From positions 1 to 61,874 of IMG/VR virus record IMGVR_UViG_3300025598_000044: 61,874 bases of DNA; one strand, given 5' to 3'. The translations under genes were made by a program, and so were the position numbers. This DNA is from a virus. Below the pieces are notes generated by a model that saw nothing but the letters and a program-made list of their open reading frames with translations, made no database searches and had not been told where the DNA came from. This document shows, piece after piece, positions 40,036 to 49,349 of this stretch; within the stretch, counting starts at the first letter, position 1; the number at the start of each line of letters is the position of its first letter.

Positions 40036-42891
40036 ATGCTTACGAGAAATGACTTTCTCGCGCTTGTGCTTCCCCCTCTTACGGAGGGGGAATGCTATTG
40101 CACGACAGGTATCAAAGAAGACGGTGTAAGGCAACGGTTCGTCCATAGTGTTGACGCGCTCAGTCAATACGCAGACGAGTTGATGGCTGACAACTTCAAT
40201 GTATTTTTCGCCGTTGCCAAATTCGGGGGGACGATCAATGGGCGCACGATCAAGAACGCTGTATCGCTACGTTCGTTTTTCATAGACCTTGACTGTGGCT
40301 TCAACAAGCCATACGCCGATCTGAGCGAAGGCATTTCCGCCTTACGTGCTTTCTGCAAGACCACAGGTTTGCCGCGTCCCACCATCGTCAAGTCCGGTGT
40401 GGGTGCGCACGTCTATTGGATCTTGGATAAAGAACTGCCCCGGCTTGATTGGGCGGCGAGAGCAGAGACACTCAAAGATCTTTGCAATCATCACGACTTC
40501 AAGGTGGATGCTGCTGTTACGTGCGACGCTGCGCGAGTCTTACGAGTTCCTGAAACGCTTCACGTCAAAGACCCTACGAACCCCATCCGGGTTGAAGTAC
40601 TGACCGTAGGCGATCTGTGGAGCGTAGATGATGTAGATCAAGTACTGCCAAAGAGCTTTCTTGCTACGAAAGAGAACGCGCCCCGACTTCCGTTGGATGC
40701 GGTCACACTTTCGCTGATGGGTAACAAGCAATCTCGCTTTCGTTCCATTCTGGTCAAATCAGTTGAGGGTAATGGCTGTGGACAACTTTTACATATTTTC
40801 GAGAATCAAGAACAAATTGAGGAGCCTTTATGGAGAGCAGGTCTCAGCATCGCAGAGCGGTGCATCGACCGAAACCGCGCCATCCACGTCATCTCCAACA
40901 AGCACCCGGACTATGACCCGGAAGAAACCGAACGCAAAGCGGCAGCGACCAAAGGCCCGTACACGTGCGAGACGTTCAAGAAACTCAATCCTAGCGGTTG
41001 TGAAGGGTGCCCTCACAAACTTACGTCTCCGATCCAGCTTGGGGTTGAGCTTGTTGAAGCTACGGAAGAAGAAAACAAAGTCGTTGAAAAAGACGAAATC
41101 ACGCAGCAAGAAAAAGAATACGTAATTCCGAAGTTCCCGGCACCTTACGTTCGCGGTAAGACGGGCGGTGTGTACGTCCGCAACCGGATCAAAAACGAAG
41201 AAGGCGTCGAAGAAGAACGTATTGACCTTGTTTACCAACACGACTTTTACGTTGTGAAACGGATGTTGGACCCCGAGGTAGGTGAAACCATACTCATTCG
41301 TGTACACAAACCAAGAGACGGTGTGGTGGATTTCATCATGCCGCTGACGACGCTCATAGCGAAAGACAAGTTCGTTGGGGCTATGGCATTCAACGGGATC
41401 ACCGCGCTCAACAAGCGGCAGGATCTTTTGATGTCCTACGTAACCAAATGGGTGGAGACACTACAAGTGGAGATGAAAGCGGACAAAGCCCACCGGCAGT
41501 TTGGGTGGCTTGATGATGAGTCGGCAATCGTCATTGGCGACCGGGAGATCCGTGCTACGGAGATTGCGCACAACCCGCCGACCGAGGCCACGATTGCGAT
41601 CATGCCGTACTTTACGGCCAAGGGGAGCTTCCATGTCTGGAAGGACATCATCAACTACTACGCAACACCGGGGCTGGAGTATCGGGCGTTTGCGTTCTTC
41701 ATGGGGTTCGGTACTCTGCTGCTGCGATATACCGCGCTGGATGGCTTCCTGCTGAACCTAGTAGGGCGTCAATCAGGTACCGGCAAGACGACCGTCCTGC
41801 AAGCCATCAACAGCATCTACGGTCATCCCAAGCAGCTCTTGCTCAGCCCCAAGGATACGTACAACGTGCGGATGCAGCGGTTGGGCGTAATGAGGAATCT
41901 TGCGGTCACTATGGACGAGATTACTAATATGCCTCCGGACATTATGTCACAACAGGTATATGACGTTACGTCCGGTCGTGGCAAGAACCGAATGAAGCAG
42001 CACTCAAACGCCGAGCGCGTGAACAGCACGACGTTCCAGACGGGCATGATCTCATCGTCCAACCGATCCGTTGTCGATATGCTGACATCCCTAAAGACGA
42101 TGCCGGATGGTGAGATGAAGCGAGTCATGGAGATCACTTTTCCTGACCCGACCGTGGAAGACGCCACGTGGTCTCGCAACCACTTTGAGCCGCTGGTGCA
42201 TCACTACGGGCACGCCATTCAGCCATTCGCACAGGCTCTTGTCGGGCAGTCTAGGATGGTCGAAGCCAAGCTCAACGAGGTACGGACCCTTGTTGACAGG
42301 CAGGGTGACGTGCGCAACTCAGAACGGTATTGGGCGCTACAGACCAGCCTTGCCATAACGGGTGGCGCAGTAGCCAAGCAGCTCAACCTGCACGACATCC
42401 CCATCAAGCCGGTGTTTGACTATGGACTTCAACTCATTCAGAAGTCGCGTGAGACGGCGCGTCAGTACATGTTCGACGCTGACGAGTTCTTGGGGTTGTT
42501 CCTTCAACGGCATTACGCCGAGATATTGGTCATCAACGGGAAGAAGTCTACCCGAGGGCTGGATCCGGGTCCGATTCGTGAACCTCGCGGGGCGCTGACG
42601 ACGCGCTATGAGCCAGACACAAAGATGTTGTATATATCCGCAAATGCGTATCGGGCGGAGTGCAACAAGAACCACATGAACTTTGAGGAGAGCCTTACTC
42701 CATATCGCAAGAGCAACGCGCTTGTTGTTCACGAAGGTAACGAAGTCACGAAGCGGCGGCGTATCTTCTCTGGCACCAGCGCCAACAACAATACGCAAGT
42801 GACGTGTCTGTGGTTCGATACGACCAAGTTGGGGTTCTTCAAAGAAGAAGCGTTCCTTGATGAAGATCGGGTCACAGACGTTGATGATTGA
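40036..42891 (+). CDS. primase-helicase
   Basis: A 951-residue protein. The N-terminal 200 residues resemble an archaeo-eukaryotic-type primase: SFFIDLDCGF (D84, D86) and, later, AVTCDAARVLRVPETLHVKD. A Cys-containing segment (TCETFKKLNPSGCEGCPHKL, about 315-335) could bind zinc. The C-terminal half has a P-loop GRQSGTGKTT (K584) and a Walker B LAVTMDEIT, as in DUF927-like phage helicases. It therefore combines priming and unwinding. Start ATG follows GGGAGCTTAGG. Confidence 0.82.
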   Translation: MLTRNDFLALVLPPLTEGECYCTTGIKEDGVRQRFVHSVDALSQYADELMADNFNVFFAVAKFGGTINGRTIKNAVSLRSFFIDLDCGFNKPYADLSEGISALRAFCKTTGLPRPTIVKSGVGAHVYWILDKELPRLDWAARAETLKDLCNHHDFKVDAAVTCDAARVLRVPETLHVKDPTNPIRVEVLTVGDLWSVDDVDQVLPKSFLATKENAPRLPLDAVTLSLMGNKQSRFRSILVKSVEGNGCGQLLHIFENQEQIEEPLWRAGLSIAERCIDRNRAIHVISNKHPDYDPEETERKAAATKGPYTCETFKKLNPSGCEGCPHKLTSPIQLGVELVEATEEENKVVEKDEITQQEKEYVIPKFPAPYVRGKTGGVYVRNRIKNEEGVEEERIDLVYQHDFYVVKRMLDPEVGETILIRVHKPRDGVVDFIMPLTTLIAKDKFVGAMAFNGITALNKRQDLLMSYVTKWVETLQVEMKADKAHRQFGWLDDESAIVIGDREIRATEIAHNPPTEATIAIMPYFTAKGSFHVWKDIINYYATPGLEYRAFAFFMGFGTLLLRYTALDGFLLNLVGRQSGTGKTTVLQAINSIYGHPKQLLLSPKDTYNVRMQRLGVMRNLAVTMDEITNMPPDIMSQQVYDVTSGRGKNRMKQHSNAERVNSTTFQTGMISSSNRSVVDMLTSLKTMPDGEMKRVMEITFPDPTVEDATWSRNHFEPLVHHYGHAIQPFAQALVGQSRMVEAKLNEVRTLVDRQGDVRNSERYWALQTSLAITGGAVAKQLNLHDIPIKPVFDYGLQLIQKSRETARQYMFDADEFLGLFLQRHYAEILVINGKKSTRGLDPGPIREPRGALTTRYEPDTKMLYISANAYRAECNKNHMNFEESLTPYRKSNALVVHEGNEVTKRRRIFSGTSANNNTQVTCLWFDTTKLGFFKEEAFLDEDRVTDVDD

Positions 42892-43072
42892 GTGGACGAA
42901 GTTCCAACCGGGAACATCGTTCTTTGTGCCCTGCCTCAACAGGGCACAGGTTCAACGCTATATCCTAAAAGAAGTTCAGCGTTTGAAAATTGAACGGGTT
43001 GTCTGCAAGCAAGTGATTGAGAACCACGTCTATGGCTTGCGTGTTTGGCGCGACGACCCTATACTCCCCTAG
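42884..43072 (+). CDS. 62-residue early protein
   Basis: Starts MIEWTKFQPGTSFFVPCLNR and continues with a helical part (QVQRYILKEVQRLKIERVVC) and a basic end. It overlaps the end of the primase-helicase gene and is the last gene of the early block, just before the terminator. No known domain. Confidence 0.58.
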   Translation: MIEWTKFQPGTSFFVPCLNRAQVQRYILKEVQRLKIERVVCKQVIENHVYGLRVWRDDPILP

Positions 43073-43100
43073 CACTCTGCTTCTCCCCCCGAGAAGATTA

Positions 43101-43126
43101 ACCCCCGCTTCGGCGGGGGTTTTTTT
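43101..43126 (+). terminator. terminator between the convergent blocks
   Basis: ACCCCCGC-TTCG-GCGGGGGT is followed by six further T. The stem is nearly all G:C with a UUCG loop. The T tract overlaps the stop codon of the minus-strand giant gene (43125-43127). In the other direction the T run is weaker (TTAATCTT), so it stops early transcription best and late transcription less well. Confidence 0.88.
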
Positions 43127-46100
43127 ATTCCTCTTCGTCAGGGTATGCGCTCATAATCTCAGAGCGAAGTTTCGGGCGAAGCGAAATCCCATTCACCGAC
43201 TCAGCCAACCGCTTGTAGTGGTTCAGAATGTTGGAACTCAGGTTTGCACCGGAGATGGCTGCACCGGGGTGCCGACTGTTGAACTCTTCAATGCGTTCCA
43301 GCGTTTCGTCAAACCCTTCATCATCCCCAGTCATACGGGCCAGCGCCGCTCTGGTCAGCAACGTCTTGCGGGAATTCTCAATCTTCTTTTCCATGCCCGT
43401 GCGGTTCATGTTCTCCCGCTGCATTTCCGCAAGGTCATCTGGAGCGAATCCGAGAATCTGCATGAAGGCGTTGTAGCCGTTCACATCATGCTTGAGCGGT
43501 ATTCCGTCCTTGTTGGTTGCGCCTTCCAACCCAAGCCGCACGCCTTTCATGGCGTTACTGGCAAACTTGGGTATCACATCTTCCAAACCGCGTTCAAAGT
43601 GCCCTTCAGAAAAATGATGCCACGCGTTCGGCGCGTTTTGCGTTACGAACGAATACGTCGGTCCGAGCGCCTTCTCAGCGGCAAACCCCAAGAACCCCAC
43701 ATCGTTACGTCGCTTCTCGTCATCTCTCCAAATCATATTGTCCCAACCAGTACGGTCAGCGACATTGAGATTCAAGAAGTAATTGATCGGACCTTTATAG
43801 GCCAGCGTACCTACCGACTGCTTGACCATTTCCTCCGGGTCAAACGTATCATCTCCACCCGCCACATCATTCGCTAACTTGGCAAAGAGTTCCCCCCAGC
43901 CAACCAGCGGCATCCCCTGCACGCCAGCGAACAATCCCCCCATCGCAAAGAATCCGAGAGTCTGCATGAGCGCAGCCTTTCTGACTTCGGGAGACTCTCC
44001 CTTTGTAAGATCCTTGAACGACTTGTACAACATATACTCACGGTTCAGAGCAAACTGTTTGAACGTGAGGAACAACTTGGCAATCGGGTGCTGCATCATG
44101 TTGGCACCGGCAGACGAATACGCCGATCCAAGCGTGTTGTAGACTTCCTGCTTGGCGCGTTTGTACGCTTCTTCTTGAAGCGCTTCGCCCGACAGCTTCC
44201 CAGAAAGCGCATCTTTGTGCAGCTCATACGCTGCCAGCAGCGTGGTATCGCGGTTCGCCTTGTCTGCCGTACCCAGCATCTTGTTGAAGATGGCATCGGC
44301 CCGCGCCTTGATGCCAACGTACCGAGTCGTACCGGACGTTTTGAACTCCGCAATATCCTCTGCGCGACGTTCTCCCAATACCCCATCGTCAATGCCCCGC
44401 TTGATTACATTGGCTATCTCAGGCGGGATATTCTTGCCTTCATTGAAATGATAGTTTGTTGAGTACTTACCCGCGTTCCACATTGCCTTGGCAGCGGCGT
44501 CGAAGCCACGGATACGTCCAAGCACGGGGTACACGACCGTCGGCAAGTGGGACAGCGCAACGAACGCGGTCGATACGTTCCCAGCGAGATATTGTAGGTA
44601 GTTGAAGTACTGAACGCCGCTCAGTACGGAATTGGAGTTCGGCTTCAGCATTCCCTGATGGGACTGCTCCACGTTGTCCATGAGCGCACTGGCCACATCG
44701 ACATCCAAGCCTTTCGGGTTGTCGGAATTGGTTTCATGCAGATTGGCGGCGTCCATGAGTTCCTTGCGGATGTTGCCCATCACGCCTTCAAGCTCATGGT
44801 TGTACTTCATGTTGTTAATGTGATACGCCTGCGCGGTCGCCACATTCGCGTACGACTTGACCACATCTTGTTCATAGCCCGCCGTGTTCTTACGCGTGCG
44901 GGTCATTTGCAGGGTGGACTTCGCCGGAAGCAGTTTCAGATACGAGTCCACCACGTTCTCAATGACGCTATCGCTGACCTTTGCTTTGCGCAAGGCAGTA
45001 ACTACTTCACCGAAGAACCCTGCGGGCGGGGCGCCTTTGATCATGTGCTGCAAGTTGTTGTAGCGTTCAATGTCTTTCGCGCCTTCCTGCTTTGCCTGAG
45101 CAATAGCCAACTCACGTTCGCGGGGCGTTTCAAATGACCGCTTTACGAACTCACCGCTCTTATCGGTATACGACACCCAATGATCGCCCGAACGGAACAG
45201 CGGCAGGTACACCCGCAAACGATTTGACTTCCAATTCATCACCAATCGCTGATATTGCGATGGCGTCATAATGGTGCTTAGGAACTGCAACGTAGCATTG
45301 GATTGCTCGTGATACGTTTCGCGCATCTTGCGATACACATCTTGTACATTTTCTGGAAGCGCTTTAAATTCTTTGTACAACGGGCTTGTTTTGTCGGCAA
45401 CCCATCCGCGCTTCGCGTCATCCAGAACTTCGGTCTGATCGACAGTCGTGCGGTTCATGATGTCGAACATTTTTTGTTTTTGCGCCAAAGAATACTTTTT
45501 GAATACTTCATGCGCAGCAATTACGTTGTCGGCAATAGCTTTCTGATCCTTACGCAGCGCAGCGCCTTTCTTGTTCAACACATCGTGGCGCGTGCGTAAT
45601 GACGGCACGACCTTTTCGTATTCGTTGGCGATCTGATTGACGGACATGCCGCTCAGAAGCCCACGTCGAAGAGCGGGACTTGCCGTGGACAATACTTCAC
45701 GACCGCGCTCCATCATTTCTCGCGTAGCGGAAGGCTTGGTGTCATCTTCGGAGACATACGACCGCATAAAGCGCAGATCAGCTTCACGCTGGGCTTCCGG
45801 ATTCAACTTAGTCCGAGATACTGGATCAAACACGGTGTCAATTGTGAGCGTCGCGCTACCCTGTACGCCTTCATGAGCTTGGCGAAGAATTTGAGTGATG
45901 TCGTTGTCAGAATATTTAAGATCAGACCCAAAAAATTGTTTTGCGCTACGGATCCAATCCCTAACCCATGCAGCGACGCGGTTGAATACGCCGCGCAGTC
46001 CGGATTCAGTAGTTGGACCACCCTCCGACCGTTCGGCAAGAACTTCTTCTACGGCACGTGCTTTCTGAAGATCCGTATTGAGATGCTTGTAGGTGTCGGG

Positions 46101-49100
46101 ATTGTTCTTTAGCCACTCATCCGCAGCCTTCCGCATCGACGGATTTTCGTACATCTTGTTGAGTACGCTGTCGAGATCACCCCTAAACTTTTTTTCTAGC
46201 CCGTAGTGTCCCAACGATTCATGAAATACGGTAGCTATAACGCCTTCTAATGACGGTGCATTTTCGCTGATGACGTGCACGGTCTTAGTGGCGCGATCAT
46301 AGAAGCCGGGAGTGTTGTCAGGCACTTTGTCCTGTAAATGCGCGGGAAGATCCTCCCGGCTACGCACCACATTCACGTCAGGCGCATTCTTCCAACCCTT
46401 AGTCGCTTCTTTGGCGGCAGCAACCGCATCTTCATGGGCAATCGCGCCTTTTTTTGTAGTGCCACGTTGAAACAACAGTTCATTCGGTTCGTCCGGGTTG
46501 AAGTTAAGATCAACCCCGTGTTCAGCAAGCAAGCGGTCAGCTTCAGCCTCAAGCTCATCAAGAGTTTTCTTTTGCTCTTTCTTGCGTATTTTTTCTTCTG
46601 TACGTTTGGTTTCACGTTCCGCGATTCGTTCGGCGGCTTTGTTCTGAAGCAGCTTTTCAACGCGAGCAAGATCGGGCGTCCGCTTCTTCAGTTCATCCTT
46701 AATCTCTTCATACGTCTTGAATGAAATCTTGCCATTCTCATACGCTTCAATGGCAGCGTCTCTAAACTTTCCGGCACGCTCTTGAGGGCTAGGCGCAGCC
46801 TCAGTATCCGGATGCGGCCTTCTACCAAACAGTTTTTGAATGGCCCGCAGTCGTTCTTTGGGGCCAACAAGATTAAGCACGCCACTTCGCGCTGCTTCTT
46901 CACGCAACTCTTCGGGGGATTTCTTACTCTGCGCCTCCAACCATTCTTTGGTTTTTTCGCGGCTGTAAGGTTCTCCCTGTTGGAACTGAGGCTCAAACAA
47001 AGACCGTTGATACGGAGCAGAGCCGTAATTCGGTTCGGCCAATGGTGGTTCGGCTTCAGGATGGACGTACCCACGCATTCTACCAGCGGGCATGTCCAGT
47101 TCCATTTGCGGCGATTTTTCTTCAACCGCGCGTTGTTTTTCCGGAAGCGCTTCACCCTTACCGCCAATTTCGGCGCGGATTTGTTCCATCATATCCGACA
47201 ATTGTTTTACAGGAGGTGTGGAAGCAATCTTCTCCCGTGATGGGAGCATCTTTTCTATCTGATCAAGAATCTTGGGGTCATCGTTCTTTGTGAACTTGAA
47301 CCCGTTGGTCATCTCACCAATTTTGTCGTACGTCTTATCGGTAATGAGGCCGGTTCTGTTGAAGTATCCTTCTTCCAGACGATCCATAAGCTCAAGATAA
47401 CGATCAGCCACGCTAGTAGGCTTAACAGGTTCCGGGGCTTTGAGCTTTACTGGTTTAACAGTAGGGGCAGCTTCTTTGCCGATAACATTGTTGCCTTTGT
47501 CCGTAATGCCGCGATTACGCAGATCGCCCATGAATTGCAAAGCTTTTGTACGAGTAGCGCCCGTGGCCTTTTGGATCACCGGAACCGTCGCCTTGCCTTG
47601 CGCCATGATCGCTTCAAACGCTTTATTGTACGTTTCCGAATCGAACGTCTCGCCTTCCGCAGCAGGTGCGGTGACGGCGGCGGGAGTAATCACTTCAGGT
47701 TCGGCAGGTGGGGCAGCTTTCTTTTTCTTTGCCTCACGCGCAGCTTTGGCATCATCTTTGGCTTTCTGTTTAGCGGCAATGAAGTCCTGCGCAGCCTTCT
47801 GTTTCTTCAATGCTTCCTGACGGAAGAACTCCGCTTGCGGGTCATTGAGATACGGGGGCGCTAGGTTCTCAGGAGTAGTACCTGTATAGACTCTGCCCTG
47901 CGGATCGACATGCAACGTCGCGCCAAACAAATCTCGCTGCTGATCGGATACTTCCGGGGTCGCTTCCGGCGGCGGGGCTTCCGGTTCAGGCGCACGCGAC
48001 GTGCCGCCAAAAATGTCGAACTGCGAACCTTCCGGCAATGCGGAAAGTTGTTGCTGAACCGCCGCCTTACGAGCTACATCAATTTCATTTCGGTCAGGCA
48101 GAACAGTTGATGCCGTGCCTGTTTCATCTACATATAATGAAGGTTGTTCGGGCGTCGTACCAAACAACTCCATCTGCCGTTTCGATACATACGGAGCTTC
48201 CGCAGGAGCGGCTTGTTCAGACGGAACTTCATTGAGCGCGGCACGGGGGCGTTCGCCTTCATTCACGAACGAATACTGCGCATTTTCAGGAACGACCGAA
48301 TACCGACCAGATTTGTCGTCGTAGGTCAGATAGCCTTCGTTGACGAGGCGTTCCATTTCGGCTTTGGCCGTTTTGTGGTCAAGTCCTGTGGCGTCTCTGA
48401 ATTGCTTGATGGTGGGACTCTTTTTAAGGACATCCATCACCATGTCGCGGAATAGCGATTCCTCCTTCGTAGTGCTAGGAGGCGGGGGCGGGGTAGGTTC
48501 TTGTGCCGTGGATTCACCAGTAGGTTCTTCAGGAACAAACTGATGCGCACGCGGATCGTACATAGGTTCCGCGCCAATAGTTCGACGCGCGGCATTCCCA
48601 ACTGCACGGCCCAATGTGGTAGGAGTATTGGATAGCCCGCCAAGCAGCGCTTGTTCGGCAACGTCCGTCCAGTCAATTGGCTGTCCGGTAACTCCTTGTT
48701 GGACTATATCTCCAGCAGCGCCCATGCCCGCACCGGTAAACGCCGCCTTACGAGCGGCAGCAACTTCTTCTGCCGTACCCTTGCCAAGCAACGCGGCGGT
48801 ACCCGATAGAGTCGGGCGAATCAACGCTAGGTTGGGGGCAGCTTCACCGAGACGCGCAGCAATCGGATGCGCTTTCTCTTCCGCAAGCAATGTCTCCGGG
48901 TCGATCTTGAGTCTCTTGGCAGTTTCAGGTAGCGCGTCAATTGCAGCCTGCTGTGCTTTACCAGCAAGCCATCCAGCCGGAATAGCACCCGCCAACGCAG
49001 CGAGTCCTTCGACACCGACACCCAGCAGGGGGTTGATTGCCGCCGCGCTAAGAGCCAACGGAGCCGCCGCTCCCGCCGCAAGTTCTGCGCCCGCAAACCC

Positions 49101-49346
49101 ACCCGCAGCAGGTAACGCGCCAAGTGCGGCGCGTTTGGCAAACGTAGCTCCAGCACCCGATTTAGGCGAGGCCGGTTGCGGTACGGTGCTTTCCCTGAAC
49201 TGACGATATGCGGGCCACATATCTTCTGGATTGAGCTTAGGAGCAACCACATCGTGAAAGTATTGATCACGAGCTTCTGATTGTTCTTCAGGACTAAGCG
49301 CCTGATAAGAGGCACTTGCCGCAACTTCAGGCCACGACTTAGGCAT
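43125..49346 (-). CDS. giant polyvalent internal virion protein
   Basis: A 2073-residue protein, the last late gene. The N terminus (PKSWPEVAASASYQALSPEE) is a motif seen at the start of several phage polyvalent proteins; residues about 70-130 are hydrophobic. Two winged-helix-like segments lie near 295-350 and 580-620. A zincin-like motif FHESLGHYGL is at about 1041-1050. The C-terminal 900 residues are helical and match the large polyvalent LPD38-type ending (YNAFMQILGFAPDDLAEMQR). Likely ejected with the DNA to form a channel or act on the cell wall or host. Confidence 0.75.
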   Translation of the reverse strand: MPKSWPEVAASASYQALSPEEQSEARDQYFHDVVAPKLNPEDMWPAYRQFRESTVPQPASPKSGAGATFAKRAALGALPAAGGFAGAELAAGAAAPLALSAAAINPLLGVGVEGLAALAGAIPAGWLAGKAQQAAIDALPETAKRLKIDPETLLAEEKAHPIAARLGEAAPNLALIRPTLSGTAALLGKGTAEEVAAARKAAFTGAGMGAAGDIVQQGVTGQPIDWTDVAEQALLGGLSNTPTTLGRAVGNAARRTIGAEPMYDPRAHQFVPEEPTGESTAQEPTPPPPPSTTKEESLFRDMVMDVLKKSPTIKQFRDATGLDHKTAKAEMERLVNEGYLTYDDKSGRYSVVPENAQYSFVNEGERPRAALNEVPSEQAAPAEAPYVSKRQMELFGTTPEQPSLYVDETGTASTVLPDRNEIDVARKAAVQQQLSALPEGSQFDIFGGTSRAPEPEAPPPEATPEVSDQQRDLFGATLHVDPQGRVYTGTTPENLAPPYLNDPQAEFFRQEALKKQKAAQDFIAAKQKAKDDAKAAREAKKKKAAPPAEPEVITPAAVTAPAAEGETFDSETYNKAFEAIMAQGKATVPVIQKATGATRTKALQFMGDLRNRGITDKGNNVIGKEAAPTVKPVKLKAPEPVKPTSVADRYLELMDRLEEGYFNRTGLITDKTYDKIGEMTNGFKFTKNDDPKILDQIEKMLPSREKIASTPPVKQLSDMMEQIRAEIGGKGEALPEKQRAVEEKSPQMELDMPAGRMRGYVHPEAEPPLAEPNYGSAPYQRSLFEPQFQQGEPYSREKTKEWLEAQSKKSPEELREEAARSGVLNLVGPKERLRAIQKLFGRRPHPDTEAAPSPQERAGKFRDAAIEAYENGKISFKTYEEIKDELKKRTPDLARVEKLLQNKAAERIAERETKRTEEKIRKKEQKKTLDELEAEADRLLAEHGVDLNFNPDEPNELLFQRGTTKKGAIAHEDAVAAAKEATKGWKNAPDVNVVRSREDLPAHLQDKVPDNTPGFYDRATKTVHVISENAPSLEGVIATVFHESLGHYGLEKKFRGDLDSVLNKMYENPSMRKAADEWLKNNPDTYKHLNTDLQKARAVEEVLAERSEGGPTTESGLRGVFNRVAAWVRDWIRSAKQFFGSDLKYSDNDITQILRQAHEGVQGSATLTIDTVFDPVSRTKLNPEAQREADLRFMRSYVSEDDTKPSATREMMERGREVLSTASPALRRGLLSGMSVNQIANEYEKVVPSLRTRHDVLNKKGAALRKDQKAIADNVIAAHEVFKKYSLAQKQKMFDIMNRTTVDQTEVLDDAKRGWVADKTSPLYKEFKALPENVQDVYRKMRETYHEQSNATLQFLSTIMTPSQYQRLVMNWKSNRLRVYLPLFRSGDHWVSYTDKSGEFVKRSFETPRERELAIAQAKQEGAKDIERYNNLQHMIKGAPPAGFFGEVVTALRKAKVSDSVIENVVDSYLKLLPAKSTLQMTRTRKNTAGYEQDVVKSYANVATAQAYHINNMKYNHELEGVMGNIRKELMDAANLHETNSDNPKGLDVDVASALMDNVEQSHQGMLKPNSNSVLSGVQYFNYLQYLAGNVSTAFVALSHLPTVVYPVLGRIRGFDAAAKAMWNAGKYSTNYHFNEGKNIPPEIANVIKRGIDDGVLGERRAEDIAEFKTSGTTRYVGIKARADAIFNKMLGTADKANRDTTLLAAYELHKDALSGKLSGEALQEEAYKRAKQEVYNTLGSAYSSAGANMMQHPIAKLFLTFKQFALNREYMLYKSFKDLTKGESPEVRKAALMQTLGFFAMGGLFAGVQGMPLVGWGELFAKLANDVAGGDDTFDPEEMVKQSVGTLAYKGPINYFLNLNVADRTGWDNMIWRDDEKRRNDVGFLGFAAEKALGPTYSFVTQNAPNAWHHFSEGHFERGLEDVIPKFASNAMKGVRLGLEGATNKDGIPLKHDVNGYNAFMQILGFAPDDLAEMQRENMNRTGMEKKIENSRKTLLTRAALARMTGDDEGFDETLERIEEFNSRHPGAAISGANLSSNILNHYKRLAESVNGISLRPKLRSEIMSAYPDEEE

Positions 49347-49349
49347 GGT

